Source of the DNA: Methanocorpusculum sp.
GTDB lineage: Archaea; Halobacteriota; Methanomicrobia; Methanomicrobiales; Methanocorpusculaceae
NCBI GenBank assembly: GCA_029987395.1
Contig: DALTVX010000027.1
Location: forward strand, 1-13,536
Length of the DNA stretch: 13,536 nucleotides
Direction: 5' to 3'
Position 1 is the stretch's first letter, and each line of letters starts with the position of its first letter. This document shows, piece by piece, positions 7,348-13,536 of this stretch. The position numbers and the translations under genes were made by a program. A model generated the notes under the pieces. That model saw only the letters and a list, made by a program, of their open reading frames with translations. It had not been told where the DNA came from and did no database searches.

Positions 7348-7364
7348 ACACCGCGTAAGTCCTA
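7348..7364 (-). repeat. Right terminal inverted repeat
   Basis: Perfect complement of 6902-6918. At the same offset from its end it also carries a 4-bp stem with a 7-base loop (TTGG 7334-7337, CCAA 7345-7348), although that sequence is unlike the left one. Confidence 0.85.
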
Positions 7365-7385
7365 TTAAAAAAAAGATTGGTTATA

Positions 7386-8771
7386 TTAGTATGTCGCAAG
7401 GTAGCGTTTGATCTCCCAGTCGGAAATCGACTTGGAGAAATCTGCCCACTCAAGCTCACCTATACGGTTGATCTGGGCAACAACATGTTCGCCAAGAACA
7501 CCGCATAAGAGCGGATCGTTCATTAAAGCAGCATTTGCTGCATGCAGATCCCGGGGAAGGCAGCGGATCCCTTCTGCCGCACGTTCCGCCGGGGTCATTC
7601 TGAAAATATTTTTGTCCACGCTCTCCGGAGGCTCGAGCTTCTGGGTCACACCCTCCATTCCTGCAGCAAGCATCACCGCAAATGTGAGATACGGATTACA
7701 GGTCGGGTCAGGACTTCGGAGTTCAGCGCGGGTACTTTTTCCTCGGGACGAGGGGACCCTGATAAGAGCGGACCGGTTCATTGCCGACCAGCCAACGTAG
7801 ACCGGAGCTTCATATCCCGGAATGAGCCGCTTGTACGAGTTCACCGTCGGATTTGCAATACGCGTGATCCCGTCGATATGCTTGAGAAGGCCGGCGATAA
7901 AATGACGTGCGGTGTCGGAAAGCTGATGATCTCCGTTCGGATCATAAAATGCATTCTTCCCATCCTTCATAAGCGAACAGTTGACATGCATACCTGAACC
8001 ATTGACACCGTAGATCGGTTTTGGCATGAAGGTCGCATGAAGGCCACGGTGAAGCGCGAGGGTCTTTGCGGCAAACTTGAAGGTCACGACTTTATCTGCC
8101 ATGGAAAGAGCGTTTCCGTAGGTGAAATCGATCTCGTGCTGGGACGGGGCAACCTCGTGATGCGAGGCTTCGATATCAAATCCCATCCCTGAAAGTGAGG
8201 TGACAAGATCCCGGCGCACATCCTCTCCCGGATCGTTTGAGGTCTGATCGAAATAGCTACCATGATCCTGAAGTTCTACTGAAGGGTGACCGTTCACCAT
8301 CCTAAAAAGGAAGAACTCCATCTCAGGACCAACGTTGAATGTGTATCCAAGTTTTTCCGCTTTATCCAGCTGTTGACGCAGGATGAAACGTGGATCGCCG
8401 GTAAACGGCTCGCCGCGGGTCGTATAGACATTGCAGATAAATCTCGCAGTACGGAATTTTTCATCCGACCATGGAATGATCTGATAGGTCTCAGGTTCGG
8501 GCCGCAGAAGCATATCCGACTCAGTGAGTCGTGCAAACCCCTGGATGGAAGAACCGTCAAAACTAATGCCTTCCGTCAAGGCTTTTTTCATCTGTTTGGT
8601 TGGGATCGCAACATTTTTCGGTTTTCCTTCCAGGTCAGAGAACTGAAGAAGAACCGACCGTACATTGTCGTTCTCAAGCTGCTTGAGAACTGTATTGACC
8701 AACTCCACACGGTCGCCTTCGTGTGAAGCGGCAGGAGAGCCAAGAGGACTTTTACGCTCGTCAGAAACCAT
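7386..8771 (-). CDS. glnA: Glutamine synthetase, type I
   Basis: This cytosolic dodecameric enzyme makes glutamine from glutamate, ammonia and ATP. The 461-residue length fits GSI. Seen: the N-terminal beta-grasp domain with SVLLQFSDLEGKPK and SFDGSSIQGFARLTESDM; the metal-binding PEMEFFLF; HEVAPSQHEIDF; the NGSGMHVNCSL ATP/metal motif; NPTVNSYKRLIPGYEAPVYVGWS; and the Arg-rich RAELRSPDPTCNPYLTFA. At the place of the adenylylation Tyr of GSI-beta enzymes there is Phe390 (KNIFRMTPAE), so it should not be controlled by adenylylation and fits the GSI-alpha type. ATG at 8771 is chosen (MVSDERKS); ATG at 8777 adds two residues and longer readings lack support. A minus-strand ATTTATCA box at 8793-8800 sits about 25 bases upstream, consistent with a leaderless mRNA. 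No PII-like gene or NrpR-type operator was seen next to it. Confidence 0.95.
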   Translation of the reverse strand: MVSDERKSPLGSPAASHEGDRVELVNTVLKQLENDNVRSVLLQFSDLEGKPKNVAIPTKQMKKALTEGISFDGSSIQGFARLTESDMLLRPEPETYQIIPWSDEKFRTARFICNVYTTRGEPFTGDPRFILRQQLDKAEKLGYTFNVGPEMEFFLFRMVNGHPSVELQDHGSYFDQTSNDPGEDVRRDLVTSLSGMGFDIEASHHEVAPSQHEIDFTYGNALSMADKVVTFKFAAKTLALHRGLHATFMPKPIYGVNGSGMHVNCSLMKDGKNAFYDPNGDHQLSDTARHFIAGLLKHIDGITRIANPTVNSYKRLIPGYEAPVYVGWSAMNRSALIRVPSSRGKSTRAELRSPDPTCNPYLTFAVMLAAGMEGVTQKLEPPESVDKNIFRMTPAERAAEGIRCLPRDLHAANAALMNDPLLCGVLGEHVVAQINRIGELEWADFSKSISDWEIKRYLATY

Positions 8772-8792
8772 GTTCATATATAAGTGGTAATG

Positions 8793-8800
8793 GATGATAA
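8793..8800 (-). promoter_or_regulatory. Candidate TATA box of glnA
   Basis: The minus strand reads ATTTATCA about 25 bases before the ATGs at 8777 and 8771. A stronger-looking TATATA at 8778-8783 is too close to the ATG and would start transcription inside the coding region. Confidence 0.4.
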
Positions 8801-8890
8801 ATGTCAACTCGATACAAGGACTTTGTCACAAAATAGAAAAAAGGGACATGAAGATAAGGTTCACATAGCAGCAGAGCACAGTTATTGATA

Positions 8891-9292
8891 ATGACATTAA
8901 TTACAGCAGAGCTCAAAGAGCAGATCGCTAAAGTCGGCGTATGCCACCTGATCACCGCATCAAAAGCCGGTGTACCAAACGCAGCCCCAATGGCTTCCGT
9001 ATGGGTCATGGACAAAGAAACGGTCTGGATCGGAAACAACTTCATGAACAAGACCCTGGCAAACATGAAGGAGAACCCGCAGGTATCCCTCCTTGTATGG
9101 AGCCGCGAGATCGGAAACTGTTTCCAGTTGAAAGGCACCGTTACAATCGAGTCCGGAACCCCTGACCACAAAAAGATGAAGGAGATGCTTGACGCAAAGA
9201 AACCTGGATACCCAGGCAAAGACCTCATCAAGATCACCGTTAAAGAAGTTTTCCTTTGCACTGCCGGCGCGGATGCAGGGAAAAAACTCTAA
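8891..9292 (+). CDS. Pyridoxamine 5'-phosphate oxidase-like FMN-binding split-barrel protein
   Basis: This 133-residue cytosolic protein fits the single-domain split-barrel flavoprotein family: a short N-terminal helix (TAELKEQIAKV), then strands CHLITASKAGVPNAAPMASVWV, ETVWIGNNFMNKTLANMKENPQVSLLVW and NCFQLKGTVTIES, ending in DLIKITVKEVFLC. Proteins of this kind bind FMN or F420 and usually act as flavin reductases or redox carriers; this one is too short and lacks the context to be a true PdxH, so the substrate is unknown. ATG at 8891 is chosen over a TTG at 8885. It is divergent from glnA across about 119 bases. No ribosome site precedes the ATG. A T8 run (9295-9302) follows the stop directly. 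Confidence 0.8.
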   Translation: MTLITAELKEQIAKVGVCHLITASKAGVPNAAPMASVWVMDKETVWIGNNFMNKTLANMKENPQVSLLVWSREIGNCFQLKGTVTIESGTPDHKKMKEMLDAKKPGYPGKDLIKITVKEVFLCTAGADAGKKL

Positions 9293-9294
9293 CC

Positions 9295-9302
9295 TTTTTT
9301 TT
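9295..9302 (+). terminator. Oligo-T terminator after the split-barrel gene
   Basis: Eight T residues begin two bases after the TAA stop, typical of archaeal intrinsic termination. A further 5-bp inverted repeat, GGTTC and GAACC, lies at about 9324-9339 and may reinforce it. Confidence 0.55.
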
Positions 9303-9384
9303 ATCACTCTGTTCTAAAAGAACGGTTCCCGATTGAACCTCAAAGGGGTGTCGGGCGTTTTACAGAATCAGAATCAAACGCAAG

Positions 9385-9392
9385 TTCTATAA
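9385..9392 (+). promoter_or_regulatory. Candidate TATA box for the DUF2150-like gene
   Basis: TTCTATAA lies about 35 bases before the ATG at 9424, which would leave a leader of roughly 10 bases. No Shine-Dalgarno is visible in front of the ATG. Confidence 0.35.
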
Positions 9393-9423
9393 CTCCACTC
9401 GACCGAACTATTTGTAATAAAGA

Positions 9424-10065
9424 ATGGCTGCCAAAAAAAGTACGAAAAAAGCTGAGTCAGAAGCTGCTCCCAAGCTCTTTTATATCTTCTACAATCAGGA
9501 GAGATGGGACAACTGGCTCAAAACCCTCGAAACGGCCGACTGGACAGGCGACGAGGAATCTGACGAGATGCCGGAAGGGTTCCGCATTTTGGACGGATTT
9601 TCAGATGACATCACGCTTGCAGCGATGAAGATCATCCGCCTCTTTCAGAACAAAAGAATATCCCTCGAGGATGCACGAACGAAGCTTCGCAGTGTTGAAG
9701 AGATCGTGATGAGTGAGGTCCCAGGTGAAGAACTCGCAGAGATCGTTGGATCGATGCAGGTCTCACTTGTGGTCCTCTTTGCCGCAGGGCAGAAGTACCT
9801 CGAAGAGATTCATCCGCCAGCAGAGGAGATCAAAAACCTCGTCAAGGATGGTCGAAAGGTCGTCGAAAAAGATGCGGAGAAGGCTCTTGATATAGCATCC
9901 TCGATCGGATCTGCCGTTATCAACGGAGCCGCCTGCTGCGGAAAATATGTGAAGGACACCGACGAACCCACACTCTTTGACGAGTGGCTCGTTGAGGTCG
10001 AACGTATCGCCGACGCAATGAAATCTCTCAAAGACTTTGATGAGGAATCCGGAGAAGGTTCGTGA
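9424..10065 (+). CDS. DUF2150-like conserved archaeal protein
   Basis: This is a 213-residue soluble protein. After a Lys/Ala-rich charged N-terminal tail (residues 1-16) comes FYIFYNQERWDNWLKTLE (about 19-36), which with the following acidic stretch matches my recollection of the archaeal DUF2150 family; function is unknown. The rest is predicted to be long amphipathic helices (about 62-150 and 185-205), with a Cys-Cys pair in GAACCGKYV (about 176-184). It is strongly acidic overall. The next gene overlaps by 4 bases (GTGA), so the two are translationally coupled and probably act together. The family assignment is from memory of the pattern and should be treated as likely, not proven. Confidence 0.75.
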   Translation: MAAKKSTKKAESEAAPKLFYIFYNQERWDNWLKTLETADWTGDEESDEMPEGFRILDGFSDDITLAAMKIIRLFQNKRISLEDARTKLRSVEEIVMSEVPGEELAEIVGSMQVSLVVLFAAGQKYLEEIHPPAEEIKNLVKDGRKVVEKDAEKALDIASSIGSAVINGAACCGKYVKDTDEPTLFDEWLVEVERIADAMKSLKDFDEESGEGS

Positions 10066-10514
10066 TCGCGAACAGAGCCCGGTTTCGTTATATAAAAAAA
10101 TTACAGCGTGCTGCAGGCCACCGTCTGCCTGAAGCCGCCTTTCATCCGGCAAATCTGGAGGCAATCTCCGGATCAATGAACATCGATGGTCTGGACCCGG
10201 GAACGCGGGACATGGTCCTTCGTTTTTTTAAAGATTTTCTGGACTGTAAATGCCGCGAATCCCCCCTTTGCGGCTGCCCGGAACGAAAATTTGTGATCAG
10301 TATCCTGGAACTCCGGGAGATGGGACTTTCCCACAAAGATATCCACCGTCATCTGATCGATGAATACGGGATCGACCTGTTTCCGGCAGATATCTTAAGT
10401 TTCCTTGAAGAGTCTGTCCACCTTCTTGAGGCCATCAGAAGCGTGGCCGATCTTGCGGGGCAAAATGAACTCGTGAAACTTTCCGACGAGCATATCAGAA
10501 ACATCTCACGCTGA
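10062..10514 (+). CDS. Conserved hypothetical protein with a CxCx5CxC motif
   Basis: This 150-residue protein starts with GTG at 10062, overlapping the DUF2150-like stop. The N-terminus is basic (RARFRYIKKLQR). The middle holds CKCRESPLCGCPERK with Cys62, Cys64, Cys70 and Cys72, a plausible zinc or iron-sulfur site. The C-terminal part (about 75-130) is helical: VISILELREMGLSHKDIHRHLIDEYGIDLFPADILSFLEE looks like a small helix-turn-helix-like fold, and it faintly recalls a domain in archaeal SF2 helicase-like proteins (DUF5814), but I am not sure of this. Function is unknown. It is co-transcribed with the gene upstream; the next ORF begins 28 bases after its stop. Confidence 0.75.
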   Translation: MIANRARFRYIKKLQRAAGHRLPEAAFHPANLEAISGSMNIDGLDPGTRDMVLRFFKDFLDCKCRESPLCGCPERKFVISILELREMGLSHKDIHRHLIDEYGIDLFPADILSFLEESVHLLEAIRSVADLAGQNELVKLSDEHIRNISR

Positions 10515-10542
10515 ATACCTGCCACCGGACTCACATGTTTAT

Positions 10543-11103
10543 GTGAAGGAACTGCCCAAAGCCCAACTCTTTTTTGTCTTGCGCACCAAACAAGAATATA
10601 TGATACTAGAGAAGAATGAGTATTCGCAACAGATCGACCACCTGTATCGAAAATCTCTCATCCTGGAAATACCGTCCGACATGGATCCGGTACTGCACTT
10701 TTACTTAATTGACACAGTTGCCCGTTTGGATTACACTCTTTCAGCGCTTGCATACAGTTCCGACTCGATAAGGTGCGTTATGACCGCAGAATATCTGCGT
10801 GGTCGTGTGGATATCGCAAAAACAGGAGACTATGCGCTTTTCCCTAAATTCATGGTATGGCTTAGGGACAACCACAAAGAACAGTTCGAGTAGACACCTA
10901 TCCTCTGGCAGCTCATCTTTGACCCAGACGAGGTCTCCTGCTACCTTGGATTTAGGATCGTTCTTGATCCAAACTCAAGGGTACCTCTCCAGCCCAAATT
11001 CTTCTATGACATGGCCGATGATCTCTTTAAAATGAAGTTCCTCAGAAGCATATATCCAGAAGGACCGATCGGGAAACTCTTTGCTGAATTTAAAAGGAAA
11101 TAA
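10543..11103 (+). CDS. Unrecognised protein with one in-frame TAG (pseudogene or readthrough)
   Basis: Read from GTG at 10543, the frame is open for 116 codons, meets TAG at 10891-10893 (codon 117), then stays open in the same frame for another 69 codons to TAA at 11101-11103. Both halves look like real protein. The first is about LPKAQLFFVLRTKQEYM and a helical middle; the second is TPILWQLIFDPDEVSCYLG and ends in IGKLFAEFKRK. The stop lies 3 bases before the next gene, as an operon gene's true end would. No start codon follows the TAG until ATG at about 11008, so a separate second gene is unlikely. No domain is recognised. The start is uncertain: the same frame is open back to 10477 without an ATG, and no ribosome site precedes the GTG. 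Taken strictly, a 116-residue product ends at 10893. A recent nonsense mutation, sequencing error or TAG readthrough are all possible. Confidence 0.55.
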
Positions 11104-11106
11104 CAC

Positions 11107-12297
11107 ATGAATGCTGCAAAGCTCTGCTCTGAACTGATACAGATACGTAGCGAAAACCCGCCTGGCGATACAAGCGAAATTGCCGAATATATCCTGTCTT
11201 TTATGGAAGGGATCGGCATAGCAGGCACGATAACATCCGGGCCAGAGGGTCATGACAATGTCATATCAAAGGATCAGACCGGGCGCATCCTCCTCAGCGG
11301 ACATATAGACGTAGTGCCGGCCATGAACCAGGGATGGACACATGATCCCTATTCTGGAAAGATCGATGATACCTTCGTTCATGGACGCGGGGCGACCGAT
11401 ATGAAAGGAGGGTGTGCCGCTATCCTTTCTGCTATGGAAAGATCGCAGAATGCAGGAGATGATCTATCGGTCTCTCTCGCATTTGTCTGTGACGAGGAGG
11501 GAGGGGGAAGATACGGGACCAGATATCTGCTGGAAAAAAATCTCATCCACCCATGCGATGTACTGATCGCCGAACCTACTCCGGCACATGCCCCGGCAAT
11601 CGGCCAGAAAGGCATCTGCAGATTCGATCTGGAATTTGTCGGGACGCCTGGTCATTCATCGTTGTATCCGATCGTTGGCGACAGTGCGGTGATGCAGGCA
11701 ATGGATTTCCTTTCCTGGATGGGAGAACTGCACAAACGTGAGTATCCGCAGACCAAAGAGATGGAGGAGTTGATCGAAAGTTCGATCAAGATCGTGGAAG
11801 AGGGGACAAATACTGACACGAACTTTGGACCGATATTCCGGCAGATAATGTATAATCCAGGCGTCATTTCAGGTGGAGAACGGGTAAATATCGTTGCCCA
11901 GAAATGTTGCCTCATGATGGATATGCGGCTCCCGTGGGGGGCTGACTGTGATGAGGTCTTAAACGAGATCTGCGATCATATCCCAAAATCAGCGGTCCTT
12001 ACCCCGAGAACAAAAGCAAACGCCTCGATCACGCCGACCGATTCCTTCCTTGTCCAAAAGGCATGTGAGGCGATCAGCGGCGTGTATGGGATCAACTCCC
12101 AGCCGATGGTCCAGTGGGCAGCGTCGGATGCACGAGCACTGCGGCTCGCAGGTTTCCGTGCAATAGAGTATGGGCCCGGGGAACTGGAAACCATGCATGG
12201 ACAAAATGAACGGGTCAGGATCGAACAGCTGAACAACTGCGAAGAGATCTACTTCCGGCTCATACAGAACTACAAAAATACACCACAGGAGATATAA
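11107..12297 (+). CDS. M20 family metallopeptidase (ArgE/DapE-like)
   Basis: This 396-residue co-catalytic zinc hydrolase belongs to the family of acetylornithine deacetylase and succinyl-diaminopimelate desuccinylase. Metal ligands are seen at His66 (SGHIDVVP), the bridging Asp98 (GRGATDMKGG), Glu131, Glu156 (IAEPT) and His364 (MHGQNE). The catalytic pair is Asp68 and Glu130 (CDEEGG). The lid and dimerisation domain includes VGTPGHSS with His183. It removes an acyl group from an amino-acid-like substrate or cleaves a dipeptide; the substrate cannot be decided, and diaminopimelate, ornithine and lysine routes are all possible. ATG at 11107 follows the previous stop by 3 bases, with AGGAA about 9 bases upstream. 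The next gene starts 3 bases after its stop, so it is likely in one operon with RaSEA. That the two are functionally linked is inference only. Confidence 0.9.
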   Translation: MNAAKLCSELIQIRSENPPGDTSEIAEYILSFMEGIGIAGTITSGPEGHDNVISKDQTGRILLSGHIDVVPAMNQGWTHDPYSGKIDDTFVHGRGATDMKGGCAAILSAMERSQNAGDDLSVSLAFVCDEEGGGRYGTRYLLEKNLIHPCDVLIAEPTPAHAPAIGQKGICRFDLEFVGTPGHSSLYPIVGDSAVMQAMDFLSWMGELHKREYPQTKEMEELIESSIKIVEEGTNTDTNFGPIFRQIMYNPGVISGGERVNIVAQKCCLMMDMRLPWGADCDEVLNEICDHIPKSAVLTPRTKANASITPTDSFLVQKACEAISGVYGINSQPMVQWAASDARALRLAGFRAIEYGPGELETMHGQNERVRIEQLNNCEEIYFRLIQNYKNTPQEI

Positions 12298-12300
12298 TAC

Positions 12301-13275
12301 ATGATAGAATCAAGAAAACCTCTCACTTCCTGGAAGGGACAGGACAGATATTTTGGTGAAGTTCTTTCTTCACTTACAGGCATATTCCTTTCCGGAGGCT
12401 GCTCTTGGAACAGGTGCAGGATGTGCGGATACAAAAACGACCGTGACATCTGCTCAAGGGATGAACTGATCGAACACATGAAGGGACAGGTCCTTTGGAT
12501 GGAGGAGAACTATGACCCTGAAGAGTACGAGGTCGGGAAAATATTCACCTCAGGGAGTGTCTTTGACGAACAAGAGGTCCCTCTGGAGGTTTTGGATGCG
12601 TTCGGCGAGTTCTTCGCAGGAAAACCGCTGATCGCTGAATCCAGATCAGAGTACGTAACGGAAAAGGCCCTTTCCCGTCTTCTTAAAACCCTGGACACAG
12701 GGCAGGCACACCCGCTCACGGTCGCAATTGGTCTTGAGACCACAAACGACGAGATCAGGGAAAAGTCGATCGACAAAGGAAACAGCTTTGCAGATTTCAT
12801 CAAAGCTGCGGATATCGCCCATGAAGCCGGAGTTGGCGTGAAGGCATATCTGATGATGAAACCTCTGTTTTTGACGGAGAAGGAGGCATTGGATGATATG
12901 CAAAAATCCATTCATGAGGTGGCACCCTACGCTGATATGATCTCGATGAATCTTTGCACGGTCCAGGGCAAAACTGAGCTGGAGCATTACTGGCAGAAGG
13001 GAGGGTTCCGGCCGCCGTATCTCTGGTCAGCAGTAAAAGCCCTGAGAGAGGCCGAGGTGCCTGTGGCATGTGATCCTGTAGGCGGCGGATACAAACGCGG
13101 ACCGCATAACTGCGGGATATGTGACAAAGAGATCGTTGATGCGATCAATGAGTATTCTCTTACGGCAGATAAGAGTATCCTGGACGATGTCTGGGAGATC
13201 CCGTGTGCGTGTAAAAAAGAGTGGGAGTTCGTTTTGGAACATGAGAGGTCCTGGAACCTTCCTCTCACGAAATAA
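12301..13275 (+). CDS. raSEA: Archaeosine synthase radical SAM subunit RaSEA
   Basis: This 324-residue radical SAM enzyme matches the archaeal family with an Elp3-like domain that acts with ArcS. ArcS attaches lysine to preQ0 at position 15 of tRNA, and RaSEA then cleaves the lysine, leaving archaeosine. Seen: the [4Fe-4S] motif CSWNRCRMCGY with Cys34, Cys39 and Cys42 (CX4CX2C, the spacing of this family), the SAM-domain stretches KIFTSGSVFD, PLIAESRSEYVT and VAIGLETTNDEIREKSIDKGN, and a Cys-bearing C-terminus (HNCGICDKEI and IPCACKKEW) that may bind a further metal. ArcS is not in this window. ATG at 12301 follows the peptidase stop by 3 bases with AGGAG 9 bases upstream. Two T runs follow the stop. 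Confidence 0.88.
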   Translation: MIESRKPLTSWKGQDRYFGEVLSSLTGIFLSGGCSWNRCRMCGYKNDRDICSRDELIEHMKGQVLWMEENYDPEEYEVGKIFTSGSVFDEQEVPLEVLDAFGEFFAGKPLIAESRSEYVTEKALSRLLKTLDTGQAHPLTVAIGLETTNDEIREKSIDKGNSFADFIKAADIAHEAGVGVKAYLMMKPLFLTEKEALDDMQKSIHEVAPYADMISMNLCTVQGKTELEHYWQKGGFRPPYLWSAVKALREAEVPVACDPVGGGYKRGPHNCGICDKEIVDAINEYSLTADKSILDDVWEIPCACKKEWEFVLEHERSWNLPLTK

Positions 13276-13306
13276 TTTTTTGAGAATTTGTAATAACCCT
13301 TTTTTT
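13276..13306 (+). terminator. Oligo-T terminator after RaSEA
   Basis: A T6 run (13276-13281) begins right after the TAA stop and a T7 run (13300-13306) follows within 20 bases. There is no GC stem, in line with archaeal termination on U-rich tracts. Confidence 0.6.
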
Positions 13307-13536
13307 AGGTGGGAGTTTTCGTTGGTGTTTTGGTGTGAAATCAGGCCGTTTTTTGCTGATGAAAAAACAGTGTTTGTGGGGTGAAATTTTAGAGTTCTCC
13401 ACTCGCAAATAGGTGTTTCGATTCCATTTTGGTGTGTTTTGTATCAGTTTTGAGTGATTTTGTTTGGTGAATATTGGTGGTTGATTTTAAAATACGCTGT
13501 TTCCTGCCGATTTGCGTGTGTGAAATGATCGGAGTA
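13307..13536. other. G/T-rich non-coding stretch at the window end
   Basis: No coding frame is convincing here. The plus strand is rich in G and T and poor in C, with repeated GGTG/TTTT wording. TTTTGGTGTG occurs exactly at 13328-13337 and 13427-13436. A 7-bp inverted repeat, GTTTTTT (13348-13354) and AAAAAAC (13362-13368), is also present. It may be a long upstream or replication-related region for something beyond the window, but nothing decides this. Confidence 0.5.

Larger units (their letters stand above)
6902..7364. mobile_element. 463-bp near-palindromic MITE-like element with no gene
   Basis: The ends are perfect 17-bp inverted repeats, TAGGACTTACGCGGTGT (6902-6918) and its complement (7348-7364). 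Inside, the two arms remain complementary: 6976-7012 pairs perfectly with 7256-7292 (37 bp), 7026-7063 pairs with 7205-7242 with two mismatches in 38, and a self-complementary hairpin at 7086-7109 faces another at 7159-7182. Only about 50 bases in the centre (7110-7158) and parts of 6933-6965 and 7300-7333 are unpaired between arms. No reading frame inside looks protein-coding. It is flanked by TTAAAA duplications and lies between the end of glnA and the marR promoter. The best reading is a non-autonomous miniature transposable element; a structured RNA or giant hairpin locus is the alternative. I cannot assign an IS family. Confidence 0.8.
6896..7370. repeat. Flanking 6-bp direct repeats TTAAAA (putative target duplication)
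   Basis: TTAAAA occurs at 6896-6901 directly before the left terminal repeat and at 7365-7370 directly after the right one, as a transposition target duplication would. Both flanks are A/T-rich, so a chance match is possible. Confidence 0.5.

Noticed and set aside
7331..7348. tRNA T-arm-like stem (minus strand GG-TGCGAAT-CC)
   Set aside because: Only one arm of a tRNA is present; the acceptor partner strand and anticodon stem are missing, and the loop lacks the conserved second T. It is better seen as the subterminal hairpin of the element.
6859..7459. Several ORFs of 60-110 codons across the palindromic element
   Set aside because: They are by-products of the palindrome: they occur on both strands, include the inverted repeats, and lack protein-like composition.
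7408..8726. Plus-strand ORFs of 130-151 codons across glnA
   Set aside because: These are complementary-strand shadows of glutamine synthetase, whose own motifs are unambiguous.
13348..13368. Possible C/D box RNA (TGATGA within an inverted repeat)
   Set aside because: No D box CTGA follows at a fitting distance and the bases around TGATGA do not fit a kink-turn.

Overview
The window looks like chromosomal DNA of a methanogenic euryarchaeon, most likely a member of the Methanomicrobiales and perhaps Methanocorpusculum; the genus is an inference from protein flavour, not a search result. The archaeal signs are part of an RNase P RNA with archaeal core motifs, an F420-type (methanogen) formate dehydrogenase alpha subunit, an archaeosine-pathway radical SAM enzyme, a DUF2150-like protein, TATA-box promoters lying about 25-30 bases before start codons, and oligo-T terminators.

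Layout. Positions 1-157 (minus) hold the 5' part of rnpB. A divergent 230-base spacer leads to an orphan fdhA-like gene (388-2412, plus) whose metal-ligand Cys/Sec is replaced by Ser. A small minus-strand gene (2405-2578) overlaps its 3' end tail to tail. A three-gene minus-strand operon follows: a MarR regulator (6361-6804), then two ABC exporter half-transporters (4628-6364 and 2715-4628) joined by 4-base and 1-base overlaps. The sequences of the two halves predict an asymmetric heterodimeric multidrug-type exporter. A candidate operator sits between the marR TATA box and its start codon.

Positions 6902-7364 are a gene-free, almost fully palindromic 463-bp element. It has 17-bp perfect terminal inverted repeats, a 6-bp TTAAAA flanking duplication, and paired internal hairpins that keep their stems while their sequences differ. 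It sits 21 bp past the stop codon of glnA (7386-8771, minus). After glnA, on the plus strand, come a divergent FMN-binding split-barrel protein (8891-9292), a DUF2150-like protein overlapping by 4 bases a small four-Cys protein (9424-10514), and then a tightly packed group: an unrecognised ORF with one in-frame TAG (10543-11103), an M20 metallopeptidase (11107-12297) and RaSEA (12301-13275). Each of the last two starts 3 bases after the previous stop. The window ends in about 260 bases of G/T-rich non-coding DNA.

The best leads are the Cys-to-Ser FdhA, the palindromic element with compensatory hairpins, and the in-frame TAG ORF. No CRISPR array, tRNA or defence locus was seen.
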